Shown here: in pieces, positions 28,901 through 38,445 of the stretch | Position numbering within the stretch: position 1 is the first letter of the stretch | Layout: each line of letters begins with the position of its first letter | NCBI RefSeq assembly: GCF_004402595.1 | Contig: NZ_SOFY01000070.1 | Location: forward strand, 28,171-92,170 | Length of the DNA stretch: 64,000 nt | Direction of reading: 5' to 3' | DNA from: Cryobacterium shii | GTDB lineage: Bacteria; Actinomycetota; Actinomycetes; Actinomycetales; Microbacteriaceae | Translations under genes and position numbers: made by a program | The notes under the pieces: generated by a model | What the model was told of the DNA's origin: nothing | The model's input: only the letters and a program-made list of their open reading frames with translations | Databases searched by the model: none

Positions 28901-29890
28901 TTAGATGGTTTCTTCGTCGTAGCCGCTGTAGAAGTGGGCGCCGTCGAATCCGGGCACCGAGTCCTTCAGCGACAGGCCGAGCTCTACGAGCTTGTCCTTG
29001 ACCTCATCCACCGACTTCTGTCCGAAGTTGCGGATGTTCATCAGCTGGGTCTCCGAGAGGGCGACCAGTTCGCTGACGTTGTTGATGCCCTCGCGCTTGA
29101 GGCAGTTGTACGAACGAACCGACAGATCGAGGTCCTCGATCGGAATCGACAGTTCGGTCGACAGCACGGCGTCGACCGGCGCGGGGCCGATTTCGATGCC
29201 CTCGGCGGCGGTGTTCAGCTCGCGGGCCAGACCGAACAGCTCGGTCAAGGTGCGACCGGCGGATGCGATGGCGTCGCGAGGCGAAATCGCCGACTTGGTC
29301 TCCACGTCAACGACGAGGCGGTCGAAGTCGGTGCGCTCACCGGCACGAGTTGCCTCGACGCGGTAGGTCACCTTGAGCACGGGCGAGTAGATCGAGTCGA
29401 CCGGAATCTGGCCGGCCTCGGAATACTCGTTGCGGTTCTGGGTGGCCGACACGTAGCCGCGGCCGCGCTCGATGGTCAGTTCGAGTTCGAACTTGGCCTT
29501 GTCGTTCAGGGTCGCGATGACGAGTTCCGGGTTGTGGACCTCGACTCCGGCCGGAGCCGAGATGTCGGCGGCCGTGACCTGGCCGGCACCCTGCTTGCGC
29601 AGGTAAGCCGTGATCGGTTCGTCGTGCTCGCTGGAGATGACGAGACCCTTGATGTTCAGGATGATCTCGGTGACGTCTTCCTTGACACCGGGAACGGTGC
29701 TGAACTCGTGCAGCACACCGTCGATCCGGATGCTGGTGACAGCGGCTCCGGGGATCGAGGACAGGAGGGTGCGGCGCATCGAGTTGCCGAGAGTGTAACC
29801 GAAACCAGGCTCAAGAGGTTCGATGACAAACCTGGATCGGAACTCCGAGATGTTCTCTTCGGTGAGCGTGGGGCGCTGTGCGATAAGCAC
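28901..29890 (-). CDS. rpoA: RNA polymerase subunit alpha
   Basis: 329 residues, full length. The N-terminal dimerisation domain has [20 protein letters not shown], and the C-terminal DNA/activator-binding domain has [20 protein letters not shown] and [14 protein letters not shown]. It scaffolds RNA polymerase assembly. The gene follows rpsK after a 148-base gap holding a palindrome; rpsD (S4), expected there in many actinobacteria, is missing. Confidence 0.98.
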   Translation of the reverse strand: MLIAQRPTLTEENISEFRSRFVIEPLEPGFGYTLGNSMRRTLLSSIPGAAVTSIRIDGVLHEFSTVPGVKEDVTEIILNIKGLVISSEHDEPITAYLRKQGAGQVTAADISAPAGVEVHNPELVIATLNDKAKFELELTIERGRGYVSATQNRNEYSEAGQIPVDSIYSPVLKVTYRVEATRAGERTDFDRLVVDVETKSAISPRDAIASAGRTLTELFGLARELNTAAEGIEIGPAPVDAVLSTELSIPIEDLDLSVRSYNCLKREGINNVSELVALSETQLMNIRNFGQKSVDEVKDKLVELGLSLKDSVPGFDGAHFYSGYDEETI

Positions 29891-29974
29891 TATTGATTCC
29901 TTTCGGCTAAGTGTCCGCTATATGACACTTGCGTGGCGAGGGTTGAACGTGAAAGAAAAACGGTGATCGTCCCC

Positions 29975-30016
29975 CGACAGGCCCGACAACCGGAAGACCG
30001 GGTGTCGGGCCTGTCG
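29975..30016. repeat. Intercistronic palindrome between rpsK and rpoA (14-bp stem)
   Basis: CGACAGGCCCGACA (29975-29988) and TGTCGGGCCTGTCG (30003-30016) pair perfectly around a 14-base apex. It is one of several palindromes in this window with a GACA(A/G)GC core. It occupies the place where rpsD would be expected. Confidence 0.8.
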
Positions 30017-30038
30017 AGATCAGGTCAATAGAGAGTGC

Positions 30039-30437
30039 TTAGACGCGACGACGCTTCGGCGGACGGCAGCCGTTGTGCGCCTGGGGCGTGACGTCGTTGA
30101 TCGAGCCCACCTCGAGGCCGGCGGCCTGAAGCGAACGGATGGCGGTCTCGCGACCGGATCCGGGGCCCTTGACGAAGACGTCGACCTTCTTCATGCCGTG
30201 CTCCTGCGCCTGGCGGGCAGCCGACTCGGCAGCCAGCTGTGCGGCGAACGGGGTCGACTTGCGCGACCCCTTGAAGCCAACTCCACCTGAGGACGCCCAG
30301 CTGATGACCGCACCGGTGGTGTCGGTGATCGAGACGATGGTGTTGTTGAAGGTGCTCTTGATGTGGGCCTGGCCCACAGCGATGTTCTTCTTTTCTTTCT
30401 TGCGCGGCTTCCGAGCGGCCGACTTTGGTGCTGCCAT
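30039..30437 (-). CDS. rpsK: Ribosomal protein S11
   Basis: 132 residues. The motifs [40 protein letters not shown] and the C-terminal [20 protein letters not shown] are canonical. It forms part of the 30S platform near the Shine-Dalgarno helix. It follows rpsM by 43 bases. Confidence 0.98.
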   Translation of the reverse strand: MAAPKSAARKPRKKEKKNIAVGQAHIKSTFNNTIVSITDTTGAVISWASSGGVGFKGSRKSTPFAAQLAAESAARQAQEHGMKKVDVFVKGPGSGRETAIRSLQAAGLEVGSINDVTPQAHNGCRPPKRRRV

Positions 30438-30480
30438 GATTTCTCCTGAATCCTGTAGGCGAGACGGGCGAGGCCGAGGC

Positions 30481-30855
30481 CTAGCGCGCCTTCTTCTTGC
30501 CGGCTACGGTGCGCTTCGGGCCCTTGCGGGTGCGAGCGTTGGTCTTGGTGCGCTGGCCGCGAACGGGCAGGCCCTTGCGGTGGCGAATGCCCTCGTAGCT
30601 GCCGATCTCGACCTTGCGGCGGATGTCGGCGGCAACCTCACGGCGGAGGTCACCCTCTACCTTGAAGGATCCTTCGATGTAGTCACGGAGAGCGATCAAC
30701 TGATCGTCGCTCAGATCCTTGACTCGGATGTTTCCATCGATTTCAGTGTCGGCGAGGGTCTTGAGTGCCCTCGTACGGCCAACACCAAAGATGTAAGTCA
30801 GTGCAACTTCCACGCGCTTATCGCGAGGAATATCAACGCCGGCTAGACGTGCCAT
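30481..30855 (-). CDS. rpsM: Ribosomal protein S13
   Basis: 124 residues. [20 protein letters not shown], the H2TH-like segment [14 protein letters not shown] and the basic tail [19 protein letters not shown] are typical. It is a 30S head protein contacting tRNA and L5. It is preceded by a 168-base gap after rpmJ that carries another palindrome. Confidence 0.98.
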   Translation of the reverse strand: MARLAGVDIPRDKRVEVALTYIFGVGRTRALKTLADTEIDGNIRVKDLSDDQLIALRDYIEGSFKVEGDLRREVAADIRRKVEIGSYEGIRHRKGLPVRGQRTKTNARTRKGPKRTVAGKKKAR

Positions 30856-30977
30856 TGTGGCTTCTCCTGTATATGAGTGGAGGTCTGTAACAGTGCCTGT
30901 ACATCGGCCTCCAACCGATGGTGTCGCCCCGAGGGGTTCCCGGCACTGCTATTTTCTGTGTTCAATTACGTGTGCCT

Positions 30978-31019
30978 TCGACAGGCCTGGCTACCGGAAT
31001 CGGTGACCGGGCTTGTCGA
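30978..31019. repeat. Intercistronic palindrome between rpmJ and rpsM
   Basis: TCGACAGGCCTGG (30978-30990) and CCGGGCTTGTCGA (31007-31019) pair with two G-U-type mismatches, with an inner ACCG/CGGT stem. It shares the GACA(A/G)GC core with the other intercistronic palindromes here and starts 4 bases past the rpmJ stop. Confidence 0.65.
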
Positions 31020-31023
31020 CCTG

Positions 31024-31137
31024 CTAGCCCTGACGCTGCTTGTGACGCGGGTTCTCGCAGATGACCATCACGTTGCCGTTACGGCGGATGACCTTGCACT
31101 TGTCGCAGATCTTCTTGACGCTGGGCTTGACCTTCAT
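31024..31137 (-). CDS. rpmJ: Ribosomal protein L36
   Basis: 37 residues, too short for routine ORF lists. It reads [20 protein letters not shown] and ends [10 protein letters not shown]. The zinc-ribbon ligands CDKC, Cys27 and His32 are all kept, so this is the zinc-containing (C+) form. It is the smallest 50S protein. It lies between infA and rpsM, the standard position. Confidence 0.96.
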   Translation of the reverse strand: MKVKPSVKKICDKCKVIRRNGNVMVICENPRHKQRQG

Positions 31138-31203
31138 GATGTGTCCTTGTATTCGCTGTCTTCGTACCCCAGGAACGCCTCGGGCCGTTACTTACAGCAC
31201 TCG

Positions 31204-31425
31204 TTACTTGTAGCGGTAAACGATCCGGCCGCGAGTCAGATCGTACGGGCTCAGCTCCACGATCACGCGGTCCTCAGGGAGGATGCGGATGTAGTGCTGA
31301 CGCATCTTGCCTGAAATGTGGGCAAGAACTTTGTGGCCGTTGGTCAACTCAACGCGAAACATTGCATTGGGAAGAGCTTCGACTACTGCGCCCTCGATTT
31401 CGATGACACCGTCTTTTTTGGCCAT
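31204..31425 (-). CDS. infA: Translation initiation factor IF-1
   Basis: 73 residues, an OB-fold. [40 protein letters not shown] and the C-terminal [12 protein letters not shown] are canonical. It occupies the 30S A-site during initiation. It appears to have its own promoter (31517-31546), because the PTS genes and a hairpin separate it from map. Confidence 0.98.
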   Translation of the reverse strand: MAKKDGVIEIEGAVVEALPNAMFRVELTNGHKVLAHISGKMRQHYIRILPEDRVIVELSPYDLTRGRIVYRYK

Positions 31426-31516
31426 AACTCACTATCGCTAGGGTATTGATTGCTGGTCGTGCGTGGATTGTGGCGTTTGACACGCCGTAAACGCGCGCAT
31501 CAGACACCAAGGATTT

Positions 31517-31546
31517 ACTCTATGGTACAGAGTTGCCTTTTGGCAA
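31517..31546 (-). promoter_or_regulatory. Candidate promoter of infA-rpmJ-rpsM operon
   Basis: On the minus strand TTGCCA (31546-31541), an 18-base spacer and TAGAGT (31522-31517). It is about 90 bases before the infA ATG. The -35 lies inside a small TTGCC/GGCAA palindrome. Confidence 0.5.
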
Positions 31547-31560
31547 TTCTTCCCTATAAT

Positions 31561-31586
31561 CCCTGAACGGATTCACGGGTTCAGGG
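31561..31586 (-). terminator. Hairpin after the PTS IIA gene
   Basis: CCCTGAAC (31561-31568) and GTTCAGGG (31579-31586) form an 8-bp stem with a 10-base loop, 28 bases past the IIA stop and just upstream of the infA promoter. It probably separates the PTS pair from infA. There is no strong T-tract. Confidence 0.45.
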
Positions 31587-31613
31587 TCTTCTCCCGCACC
31601 GATCCGTGTGCTC

Positions 31614-32054
31614 TCATTCTGCGTTCACGTCGTCGAGCAGCCTGACGATGTCCTCCGCGGTGGCTGCGTCAAGGAGTCTCTGCACCTCGCCCTCGTCCGA
31701 GAACACGGCTGCCATTCTCGAGAGGATCTCGAGGTGCTCGTTGTTGAGCCCGGCGATTCCGACGGCGAACCGCACCGGGTGGCCGTCCCAGTCGATCGGG
31801 TCCGCGTAGCGAACGATCGACAGGGCCGACCGGATGACCGACGCCTTGGCGTCGTTGGTACCGTGCGGGATCGCCAGAAAGTTGCCCATGTACGTCGACA
31901 CGCTGGCTTCGCGTTCGAACATGGAGTCGATGTAGTCCTCACGCACTGCGCCCGCACGGACGAGCAACGCACCGGCCTCACGGATGGCGTCGTTCCGGGT
32001 CGTGGCAGACCCCGCGGTCACCACATTGACCAGTTCCAGAAGGTGCTGGGTCAT
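31614..32054 (-). CDS. PTS EIIA component, mannitol/fructose type
   Basis: 146 residues from the ATG at 32054. It matches the EIIA-2 fold of MtlF/FruA type: AIREAGALLVRAGAVREDYI, MFEREASVSTYMGNFLAIPHGT with the phosphorylated His in IPHGT (about residue 65), and VRFAVGIAGLNNEHLEILS. It accepts phosphate from HPr and passes it to an EIIB. It lies 4 bases after the IIB gene at 32059-32388. No membrane EIIC is encoded nearby. The pair interrupts the usual map-infA junction. Confidence 0.88.
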   Translation of the reverse strand: MTQHLLELVNVVTAGSATTRNDAIREAGALLVRAGAVREDYIDSMFEREASVSTYMGNFLAIPHGTNDAKASVIRSALSIVRYADPIDWDGHPVRFAVGIAGLNNEHLEILSRMAAVFSDEGEVQRLLDAATAEDIVRLLDDVNAE

Positions 32055-32058
32055 TGCG

Positions 32059-32388
32059 TTACTTTGCGGCTTCTGCCCAGCCGCGCGACTTGAACGCGTA
32101 GATGGCGGCGTCCAGCGCCTCATCGCCGTTCTGCGAGGCGAAAACGGTGGCCTCCAGCATTGCCACTCCGACCCCGAGCTTGACGGCCTGGCTGCGGATC
32201 TTCTCGTAGCGCGGCGCCAGCTGCGGTCCGACCAGCAGAACGTCGATCGGGCCGAGCGAGCCCGGCAGGTCCGATTCGCTCCCCGCGTGCACAGACACCG
32301 TGAGGCCGCGTGACTCTGCGGTGTGGCGGACCCGGTGGGCGACGAAGGCACTGGACGCTCCGGCACCACAGACAACGAGGATTCTCAT
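32059..32388 (-). CDS. PTS EIIB component, lactose/cellobiose-like
   Basis: 109 residues. The N-terminus RILVVCGAGASSAFVAHRVR has the phospho-Cys (Cys8) followed by the loop of CelA/LacB-type EIIB, then IDVLLVGPQLAPRYEKI. Its partner EIIA next door is of the mannitol/fructose type, an unusual pairing. The substrate is unknown because no EIIC is present; a distant EIIC or a regulatory role are both possible. The ATG at 32388 follows AAGAGCACGCCC, a weak ribosome binding site. Confidence 0.82.
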   Translation of the reverse strand: MRILVVCGAGASSAFVAHRVRHTAESRGLTVSVHAGSESDLPGSLGPIDVLLVGPQLAPRYEKIRSQAVKLGVGVAMLEATVFASQNGDEALDAAIYAFKSRGWAEAAK

Positions 32389-32515
32389 GGGCGTGCTCTT
32401 TTCTCTGAGGCTGAGACAGACAATTTGTCCCCACCTCAATCTTCCCGCTTTCACCCCCGTCGAGGAAACCGCCGGCCCCCTCAGCCACCCCATCCGGGCC
32501 ACACCCCCTCGTTCA

Positions 32516-32596
32516 CCAATTCGACGGAGATTCTGTTCTAAAAATCCGCATTCGCCGGGTTTCACCCCGTTCCGGGCAGAATCTCCGTCGAATTCG
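32516..32596. mobile_element. 81-bp MITE-like element, copy 2
   Basis: The terminal inverted repeats AATTCGACGGAGATTCTG (32518-32535) and CAGAATCTCCGTCGAATT (32577-32594) are perfect, and the outer two bases match on one side. The length is again 81 bases, and its ends match the copy at 17470-17550 in reverse orientation, including TTCTAAAAAT beside one end. It lies in the 262-base gap between map and the PTS IIB gene; I see no other feature in that gap. Confidence 0.8.
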
Positions 32597-32650
32597 TTCG
32601 GAGACGGAGTTGTTGGCGGAGTGGCGGGCCAAGTGGCGGGCAGGGCTCTG

Positions 32651-33481
32651 CTACGCGAGGGGAACGGGGGTGATGCCGAGCGGGGCGAGTGCCGCGGCAC
32701 CGCCGTCTTCCGCAGTCAGAACCCAGATGCCGTCCTTGTGCACGGCCACGGTGTGCTCCCAGTGCGCGGCGGCGCGTCCGTCGCTGGTGGCGACGGTCCA
32801 GTCATCCTCGCGCACGTACGTCTCGATCGATCCGAGCACGACCATCGGCTCGATCGCGACGACCAGGCCGGGCTTGACGTCCGGGCCCTTCTGGCGCACC
32901 CGGTAGTTGAACACCGGCGGGGCCTCGTGCATGGACCGGCCGATGCCGTGGCCGACGTAGTCGGTGAGGATCCCGTAGTCGCCCTGGGAATCGACGTAGT
33001 CCTCGATGGCGTCGCCGACCTCGTTGAGGTGGCGCGCCACGGCCAGCCGGGCGATGCCGTGCCACAGCGACTGCTCGGTGACATCGGACAGCTTCTGGCG
33101 TTCGGCCACCTCGGCGGGGCGGGCCGGATCCGGAATCACAAAGCTGAACGCGGCATCGCCGTTCCAGCCGTCGATGATCGCGCCGCTGTCGATCGAGACG
33201 ATGTCGCCGGCCGCGAGGACGCGGGCGCCGGGGATCCCGTGCACCACGTCGTCGTTGACCGAGGCGCACACCGTGTGGAAGTAGCCCTGCTCGAGCTTGA
33301 AGTTCGGCAGTCCGCCGCGCGCGACGATGGCCGCCTCCGCCGCGGCATCCAGTTCGAGCGTGGTCGCGCCGACCCGGATGGCAGCGCGGGCCGCATCCAG
33401 AGATGCGGCCGTGGCGAGCCCCGGGGCGATCATCAGCCGCATCTGCGCCGGCGACTTGTAGATGGAACGTCGAAGGCTCAT
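32651..33481 (-). CDS. map: Methionine aminopeptidase, type I
   Basis: 276 residues from the ATG at 33481 (SLRRSIYKSPAQMRLM), the normal start; a longer in-frame upstream reading has no family similarity. The metal ligands appear in SIDSGAIIDGWNGDAAFSF (two Asp), GHGIGRSMHEAP (His), VVAIEPMV (Glu) and AHWEHTVAV (Glu). It removes initiator Met from nascent proteins. It lies downstream of adk with a hairpin between. Confidence 0.95.
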   Translation of the reverse strand: MSLRRSIYKSPAQMRLMIAPGLATAASLDAARAAIRVGATTLELDAAAEAAIVARGGLPNFKLEQGYFHTVCASVNDDVVHGIPGARVLAAGDIVSIDSGAIIDGWNGDAAFSFVIPDPARPAEVAERQKLSDVTEQSLWHGIARLAVARHLNEVGDAIEDYVDSQGDYGILTDYVGHGIGRSMHEAPPVFNYRVRQKGPDVKPGLVVAIEPMVVLGSIETYVREDDWTVATSDGRAAAHWEHTVAVHKDGIWVLTAEDGGAAALAPLGITPVPLA

Positions 33482-33541
33482 GAGTATCTCTGCAAACTGA
33501 TTGGGACGTGCGGATGGGTGGTACCGGTCGAAGACAGGCCG

Positions 33542-33569
33542 GATGGCGCAACCAGACGGTTGCGCCATC
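33542..33569 (-). terminator. Hairpin between adk and map
   Basis: GATGGCGCAACC (33542-33553) and GGTTGCGCCATC (33558-33569) form a perfect 12-bp stem with a 4-base loop, starting 5 bases after the adk stop. It has no T-tract, so it may act in processing or mRNA stability rather than full termination. Confidence 0.6.
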
Positions 33570-33573
33570 TCGG

Positions 33574-34179
33574 TCAGGTGGTGCTGGCTGCCTCTTCGGT
33601 GGCGTTCAGGCCGCGCGCGGCCAAGGCAGCGAGGATGCGCCCGGTCACCTCGTCCACGGCGCCCAGGCCGTCGACGGTGACGACGAGGCCGCGGGAGCCG
33701 TACAGGTCGATCAGGGGTGCGGTCTGCTCTTCGTAGACCGACAGGCGGTGACGGATGACGTCGGCCGTGTCATCCGCGCGGCCCTGCTCGGCGGCACGCT
33801 TCAGCAGACGCGCGACGACCTCTTCGGTGTCGGCGACGATCAGGACGACGGCGTCGAGGGCGGTCCCGTCGGCTTCCAGCAGACGGTCCAGCTCCTGAAC
33901 CTGATCAGCGGTGCGCGGGTAGCCGTCGAGGAGGAACCCCGCCACAGCGTCGGCCTGCTTCAACCGGTCGGACACGATCTCGTTGGTGAGGGAATCCGGC
34001 ACATAGGCGCCGGCATCGATGAACGCCTTGACCTTGACGCCCAACTCGGTGTTGTTCTTCACGTTGAAACGGAAGATGTCGCCGGTCGAGATGGCCGGCA
34101 CGGCAAAAGCCTCGGACAGCCGCTCGGCCTGGGTGCCCTTGCCCGCGCCAGGCGGGCCGATCAGGAGAAGACGAGTCAT
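33574..34179 (-). CDS. adk: Adenylate kinase
   Basis: 201 residues, the short form with a reduced lid. P-loop [18 protein letters not shown] at the N-terminus, [25 protein letters not shown] and [20 protein letters not shown] are canonical. It interconverts AMP, ADP and ATP. Its ATG overlaps the secY stop by 4 bases. Confidence 0.97.
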   Translation of the reverse strand: MTRLLLIGPPGAGKGTQAERLSEAFAVPAISTGDIFRFNVKNNTELGVKVKAFIDAGAYVPDSLTNEIVSDRLKQADAVAGFLLDGYPRTADQVQELDRLLEADGTALDAVVLIVADTEEVVARLLKRAAEQGRADDTADVIRHRLSVYEEQTAPLIDLYGSRGLVVTVDGLGAVDEVTGRILAALAARGLNATEEAASTT

Positions 34180-35498
34180 CGGAGCAGCCCTTCGTAGTGG
34201 CGCTGTTGGAGTTGCGAATCGATCTGTTTGACCGTCTCGAGCCCGACGCCGACGATGATCAGGATGCTGGCGCCACCGAACGGGAAGTTCTGGTCGGCAC
34301 CGATCGCGGAGAAGGCGATCAGAGGCAGCAACGCGATCAACCCCAGGTACAGGGAACCGGGCAGCGTCACCCGGGTGAGAACGAAGTCCAGGTATTCCGC
34401 GGTCGGCCGACCGGCGCGAATGCCTGGGATGAATCCGCCGTACTTCTTCATGTTGTCTGCGACCTCTTCAGGGTTGAAGGTGATCGCGACGTAGAAGTAG
34501 GTGAATCCCACGATGAGGAGGAAGTACATCGCCATGTAGAGCGGGTGGTCGCCCTTGGTCAGGTTGTTCGTCACCCAGGTGACCCAGGCGGCCGGGGACT
34601 GGCCGGCGGCGGGCTGGTTGAACTGGGCGATCAGGGCGGGGAGGTACAGCAGCGAGGACGCGAAGATGACGGGCACGACACCGGCCATGTTCACCTTGAT
34701 CGGGATGTACGTGTTATTGCCGCCGTAGGTGCGTCGGCCGACCATCCGTTTGGCGTATTGCACCGGGATGCGACGTTGCGACTGCTCAACGAAGACGACG
34801 GCTGCCACCACGAGCAGCCCGATCGCGAGCACGATCAGCAGGACGTCGATGCCCTTCTGCTGGCCGATCGCGCCGAGCGAGTTCGGGAACCGGGCCGCGA
34901 TCGAGGTGAAGATCAGCAGCGACATGCCGTTGCCGATGCCGCGTTCGGTGATGAGTTCGCCCATCCACATGATGATTCCGGTGCCAGCTGTCATGGTGAT
35001 GACCATGAGCAGGATGGCGTACCAGGAGTCGTTGGTGAGCAGCTGAGAACACTCGGGGCTGGCGGACGTGCCGAACAGGGCGCCGCTGCGGGCCACCGTG
35101 ATGAGCGTCGTCGACTGGAGGATGCCGAGGGCGATCGTGAGATAACGCGTGTACTGGGTCAGTGTGCTCTGCCCGGACGCGCCCTCTTTGTAGAGGGTCT
35201 CGAAGTGTGGGATGACCACGCGCAGCAACTGCACGATGATCGAGGCCGTGATGTACGGCATGATGCCGAGCGCGAACACCGACAACTGAAGCAATGCGCC
35301 ACCGCTGAACAGGTTGACGAGCTCATAGAGGCCGCTGGTTCCCTGGTTCGCGGCCAGACACGCTTGCACGTTCTGGAAGTCAACGAATGGTGCAGGTACG
35401 AACGAGCCCAGTCGGAACAGGGCAACGATCCCCAGGCTGAATCCGATCTTCTTGCGAAGGTCGGGTGTGCGGAATATCCGCGCGATGGCGCTGAACAC
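34176..35498 (-). CDS. secY: Preprotein translocase subunit SecY
   Basis: 440 residues with 10 TM helices, the central channel of Sec secretion in the cytoplasmic membrane. The GTG at 35498 gives [20 protein letters not shown], the usual actinobacterial SecY start, and has GGAGG 5 bases upstream; a longer ATG reading at 35546 is rejected. Other motifs are [29 protein letters not shown] and [13 protein letters not shown]. It sits between rplO and adk as in most bacteria. Confidence 0.97.
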   Translation of the reverse strand: MFSAIARIFRTPDLRKKIGFSLGIVALFRLGSFVPAPFVDFQNVQACLAANQGTSGLYELVNLFSGGALLQLSVFALGIMPYITASIIVQLLRVVIPHFETLYKEGASGQSTLTQYTRYLTIALGILQSTTLITVARSGALFGTSASPECSQLLTNDSWYAILLMVITMTAGTGIIMWMGELITERGIGNGMSLLIFTSIAARFPNSLGAIGQQKGIDVLLIVLAIGLLVVAAVVFVEQSQRRIPVQYAKRMVGRRTYGGNNTYIPIKVNMAGVVPVIFASSLLYLPALIAQFNQPAAGQSPAAWVTWVTNNLTKGDHPLYMAMYFLLIVGFTYFYVAITFNPEEVADNMKKYGGFIPGIRAGRPTAEYLDFVLTRVTLPGSLYLGLIALLPLIAFSAIGADQNFPFGGASILIIVGVGLETVKQIDSQLQQRHYEGLLR

Positions 35499-35525
35499 AA
35501 TGCCTCCAGTTAATAACGTGAAAAA

Positions 35526-35580
35526 CGAGCTTGTCGAGACCAGCATCGAAAGATTTCGATTGGTGGCCTCGACAAGCTCG
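35526..35580. repeat. Intercistronic palindrome between rplO and secY
   Basis: CGAGCTTGTCGAG (35526-35538) and CTCGACAAGCTCG (35568-35580) pair perfectly; the inner 29 bases contain a second ATCGAAA/TTTCGAT stem. CTCGACAAGCTCG-type palindromes recur in intergenic regions of related actinobacteria (family knowledge). It lies between the rplO stop and the secY ribosome binding site, so it may uncouple the levels of the two proteins. Confidence 0.8.
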
Positions 35581-35596
35581 CTCAGCGTCTACGGAC

Positions 35597-36154
35597 TTAC
35601 TTGATTGAGCCACCCGCAGCGACGATCTTCTGCTCTGCTGAGCCGGAGACCTTATCCACTGCAATGTTCAGCTTAACCGCAATGTCACCATTGCCGAGAA
35701 CCTTGACCTTCTCGTTGTCACGAACAGCACCCTTGGCGACCAGGTCGGCGATGGTTACATCGCCCCCGTTCGGGTAGAGCTCCGCGAGCTTGTCCAGGTT
35801 GACAACCTGGTACTCGACGCGGAACGGGTTCTTGAACCCGCGCAGCTTCGGGGTGCGCATGTGCAGAGGCATCTGCCCACCCTCGAAGCCGATACGCACG
35901 TTGTAGCGCGCCTTCGTGCCCTTGGTACCACGACCGGCAGTCTTACCCTTGGAGCCTTCACCACGACCGACGCGCATGCGCGACTTCTTGGCACCGGCGG
36001 CCGGGCGAAGGTGGTGAACCTTCAGGACCTGCTCGCGCTTTTCGGTCGGAGCAGCCTTCACAGCGACCTTGGCGGCGGCAGCCTTCTTGGGGGCTGCCTT
36101 CTTTGCAGTGGCGGGCTTGGCGGCTGCCGTGGCAGCTTCCTTCTCGTCAGCCAT
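35597..36154 (-). CDS. rplO: Ribosomal protein L15 with Ala/Lys N-terminal extension
   Basis: 185 residues. The L15 core starts near residue 43 ([20 protein letters not shown]) and continues with [20 protein letters not shown] and [20 protein letters not shown]. The first 40 residues are an unusual Ala/Lys-rich stretch ([20 protein letters not shown]), probably disordered and RNA-binding. The rplO ATG and the rpmD stop overlap as TAATG. Confidence 0.95.
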   Translation of the reverse strand: MADEKEAATAAAKPATAKKAAPKKAAAAKVAVKAAPTEKREQVLKVHHLRPAAGAKKSRMRVGRGEGSKGKTAGRGTKGTKARYNVRIGFEGGQMPLHMRTPKLRGFKNPFRVEYQVVNLDKLAELYPNGGDVTIADLVAKGAVRDNEKVKVLGNGDIAVKLNIAVDKVSGSAEQKIVAAGGSIK

Positions 36155-36336
36155 TAGTCAATCTCCTCGACCTTTACGAGGTGAGCAACGGTGTTGACGT
36201 AGCCGCGGTTCTGCGAGTTGTCCTCGCGAATCGTGACTGCGCCAATGCGCTTGAGACCCAGGCTGCGAAGCGTGTCGCGCTGGTTCTGCTTCTCACTAAT
36301 TTTGGACTTGATCTGTGTCACTTTGAGGCGAGCCAT
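36154..36336 (-). CDS. rpmD: Ribosomal protein L30
   Basis: 60 residues. [20 protein letters not shown] and [18 protein letters not shown] are typical of L30. It sits at the usual rpsE-rpmD-rplO position, with its start overlapping the rpsE stop (TGATG) and its stop overlapping the rplO start. Confidence 0.96.
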   Translation of the reverse strand: MARLKVTQIKSKISEKQNQRDTLRSLGLKRIGAVTIREDNSQNRGYVNTVAHLVKVEEID

Positions 36337-37046
36337 CAGGCACCTGCCTTTGCTGCTGCGGCAGCTGCTGCTGCTGCGGCGTCGGCGCGCAGGAAACGGG
36401 CCGGGGCCACGTCTTCGTACGCGAGCCCACGACGAGCTGCAACCGCACGCGGCTCTTCGAGCTGGTGCAGAGCCTCGACCGTGGCGTGGACGATGTTGAT
36501 GGTGTTCGACGAGCCGAGGGACTTGCTCAGCACGTCGTGGATGCCAGCGCACTCGAGTACGGCGCGCACCGGGCCACCGGCGATAACGCCGGTACCGGCA
36601 GCGGCCGGACGCAGCAGGACAACGCCGGCTGCGGCTTCACCCTGCACGGGGTGCGGGATCGTGAGGCCGACGCGGGGAACGCGGAAGAAGTTCTTCTTCG
36701 CTTCCTCGACACCCTTGGAAATGGCGGTAGGCACCTCACGGGCCTTGCCGTAGCCGACTCCGACCAGGCCGTTGCCGTCACCGACGACGACGAGAGCGGT
36801 GAAGCTGAAGCGACGACCACCCTTGACCACCTTGGAAACGCGGTTGATGGTGACAACGCGCTCCAGGAACTGGCTCTTGTCGGCGTCGCGGCTGCCGCGA
36901 TCCTTGTTCGGGTTGCGCTCACGGCCACCACGACGAGCCTCACGAGGCTCGTTCTGCGGCGGCGTCGTGGACGCAGCGGTCTCGACGGGTGCCTCTGCAG
37001 CCACCACGTTCTCCTTTGTTGCTGTGTTAGCGGTTTCAGTGCTCAC
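36336..37046 (-). CDS. rpsE: Ribosomal protein S5 with extended ends
   Basis: 236 residues, about 70 longer than E. coli S5. The double-stranded RNA-binding core (about 62-130: [39 protein letters not shown]) and C-terminal domain ([15 protein letters not shown], [10 protein letters not shown]) are conserved. The N-terminal 60 residues are low-complexity and include [20 protein letters not shown], and the C-terminus is an Ala run. S5 takes part in decoding accuracy. It overlaps rplR by 4 bases. Confidence 0.96.
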   Translation of the reverse strand: MSTETANTATKENVVAAEAPVETAASTTPPQNEPREARRGGRERNPNKDRGSRDADKSQFLERVVTINRVSKVVKGGRRFSFTALVVVGDGNGLVGVGYGKAREVPTAISKGVEEAKKNFFRVPRVGLTIPHPVQGEAAAGVVLLRPAAAGTGVIAGGPVRAVLECAGIHDVLSKSLGSSNTINIVHATVEALHQLEEPRAVAARRGLAYEDVAPARFLRADAAAAAAAAAAKAGA

Positions 37047-37414
37047 AGGTTCAACCCACCCTCTCGAGCTCCCTCGGCGATGGCAGCGACGCGTCCCGCG
37101 TACTTGCTGCCGCCACGGTCAAATACGACGGCTTCGATACCGGCGGCTTTGGCACGCTCAGCGACGAGCTCGCCGACCTTGCGGGCCTTGGCGGTCTTGT
37201 CACCATCGAAGGTGCGCAGACCGGTTTCGAGCGTGGACGCCGAAGCAAGGGTGAAACCCTTGCTGTCATCGACGACCTGCACGAATACGTGGCGAGCAGA
37301 ACGGGTGACGACGAGACGCGGACGAAGCGCAGTCCCCTCGATCTTCTTGCGAAGACGTGTGTGCCTGCGTCCGCGGGCAGCAGCCTTGCTCTTACCTCTA
37401 GTTCCGAGACCCAT
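37043..37414 (-). CDS. rplR: Ribosomal protein L18
   Basis: 123 residues. [20 protein letters not shown], the 5S-binding region and [20 protein letters not shown] identify L18, which helps bring 5S rRNA into the 50S subunit with L5. It starts with ATG and lies 2 bases after rplF. Confidence 0.97.
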   Translation of the reverse strand: MGLGTRGKSKAAARGRRHTRLRKKIEGTALRPRLVVTRSARHVFVQVVDDSKGFTLASASTLETGLRTFDGDKTAKARKVGELVAERAKAAGIEAVVFDRGGSKYAGRVAAIAEGAREGGLNL

Positions 37415-37416
37415 GG

Positions 37417-37953
37417 TTACTTACCACTCTTTCCGGCCTTGCGGCGAACAATCTCGCCGGCGTAACGCACACCCTTGCCCTTGTAGGGCTCCGGCTTACG
37501 AATCTTACGGATGTTGGCGGCGACCTCGCCGACAGCCTGCTTGTCGATACCGCCGACCGTGAGGCGGTTGACGCTCTCCACGGTCAGGGTGATACCGGCG
37601 GGCGGGTCGACCAGGACCGGGTGCGAGAAGCCGAGGGCGAACTCGATGGAGCTGCCCTTCTGGGCTACGCGGTAACCGGTACCGACGATCTCGAGGGACT
37701 TGGTGTAACCCACCGTCACCCCGATGATCTGGTTTGCGATGAGCGTCCGGGTCAGTCCGTGCAGCGAACGCGAGTTGCGCTCGTCGTTCGGGCGAGTGAC
37801 GACAACGTGGCCGTCCTCGATCTTGACCTCGATCGGGTTCGCGACGGTGAGCGCGAGCTCGCCCTTCGGGCCCTTGACGCTGACGCGCTGGCCTTCAGCG
37901 GTGACCGTGACATCCGTCGGAATCGGGATGGGGAGTCTTCCAATACGTGACAT
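37417..37953 (-). CDS. rplF: Ribosomal protein L6
   Basis: 178 residues. [30 protein letters not shown] and the C-terminal [20 protein letters not shown] are canonical. It supports the sarcin-ricin loop region of 50S. It is separated from rpsH by 6 bases. Confidence 0.98.
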   Translation of the reverse strand: MSRIGRLPIPIPTDVTVTAEGQRVSVKGPKGELALTVANPIEVKIEDGHVVVTRPNDERNSRSLHGLTRTLIANQIIGVTVGYTKSLEIVGTGYRVAQKGSSIEFALGFSHPVLVDPPAGITLTVESVNRLTVGGIDKQAVGEVAANIRKIRKPEPYKGKGVRYAGEIVRRKAGKSGK

Positions 37954-37959
37954 CGTCGA

Positions 37960-38358
37960 CTACCACACGTAGGCGAGAACTTCTCCGCCTACGCCCTTCT
38001 TCTCGGCCTGGCGGTCGGTGAGCAGACCGCTGGAGGTGGACAGGATGGCAACGCCGAGGCCACCGAGAACGGTGGGGATTTCGGTCGACTTCGCGTACAC
38101 GCGCAGGCCGGGCTTGGAAACCCGCTTGATCCCGACGATGGAACGCTCGCGGTTCGGACCGAACTTCAGGTTGAGCGTGAGGGTCTTGCCGACCTCTGCA
38201 TCCTTGACGTCCCAGGCAGAGATGTAACCCTGAGCCTTGAGGATGTCTGCGATGTTCGCCTTGAGCTTGCTGTGCGGCATGGACACGGTGTCGTGAAACG
38301 CCGAGTTAGCGTTGCGCAGTCTGGTCAGCATGTCTGCGACCGGATCTGTCATTGTCAT
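37960..38358 (-). CDS. rpsH: Ribosomal protein S8
   Basis: 132 residues. [20 protein letters not shown] and the C-terminal [20 protein letters not shown] are typical. It is a primary 16S rRNA-binding protein and, in E. coli, the spc-operon translational repressor. It follows rplE after a 119-base gap with a hairpin; the expected rpsN (S14) is not there. Confidence 0.98.
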   Translation of the reverse strand: MTMTDPVADMLTRLRNANSAFHDTVSMPHSKLKANIADILKAQGYISAWDVKDAEVGKTLTLNLKFGPNRERSIVGIKRVSKPGLRVYAKSTEIPTVLGGLGVAILSTSSGLLTDRQAEKKGVGGEVLAYVW

Positions 38359-38421
38359 TTGTGGTGCCTTTCTCGCCTGGTTTCGTTCACCCGTTACACG
38401 GATGACGACCTTGGTCGTGGT

Positions 38422-38445
38422 GGGGCTGGACGGTTGTCCAGCCCC
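38422..38445. repeat. 10-bp hairpin in the rplE-rpsH gap
   Basis: GGGGCTGGAC (38422-38431) and GTCCAGCCCC (38436-38445) pair perfectly around GGTT. It lies in the 119-base intercistronic gap where rpsN often sits. There is no T-tract in the direction of transcription, so full termination is unlikely. Confidence 0.65.

Noticed and set aside
35499..35546. ATG start for secY 16 codons upstream
   Set aside because: The upstream codons lie within the intercistronic palindrome; the GTG at 35498 has GGAGG and gives the conserved SecY N-terminus.
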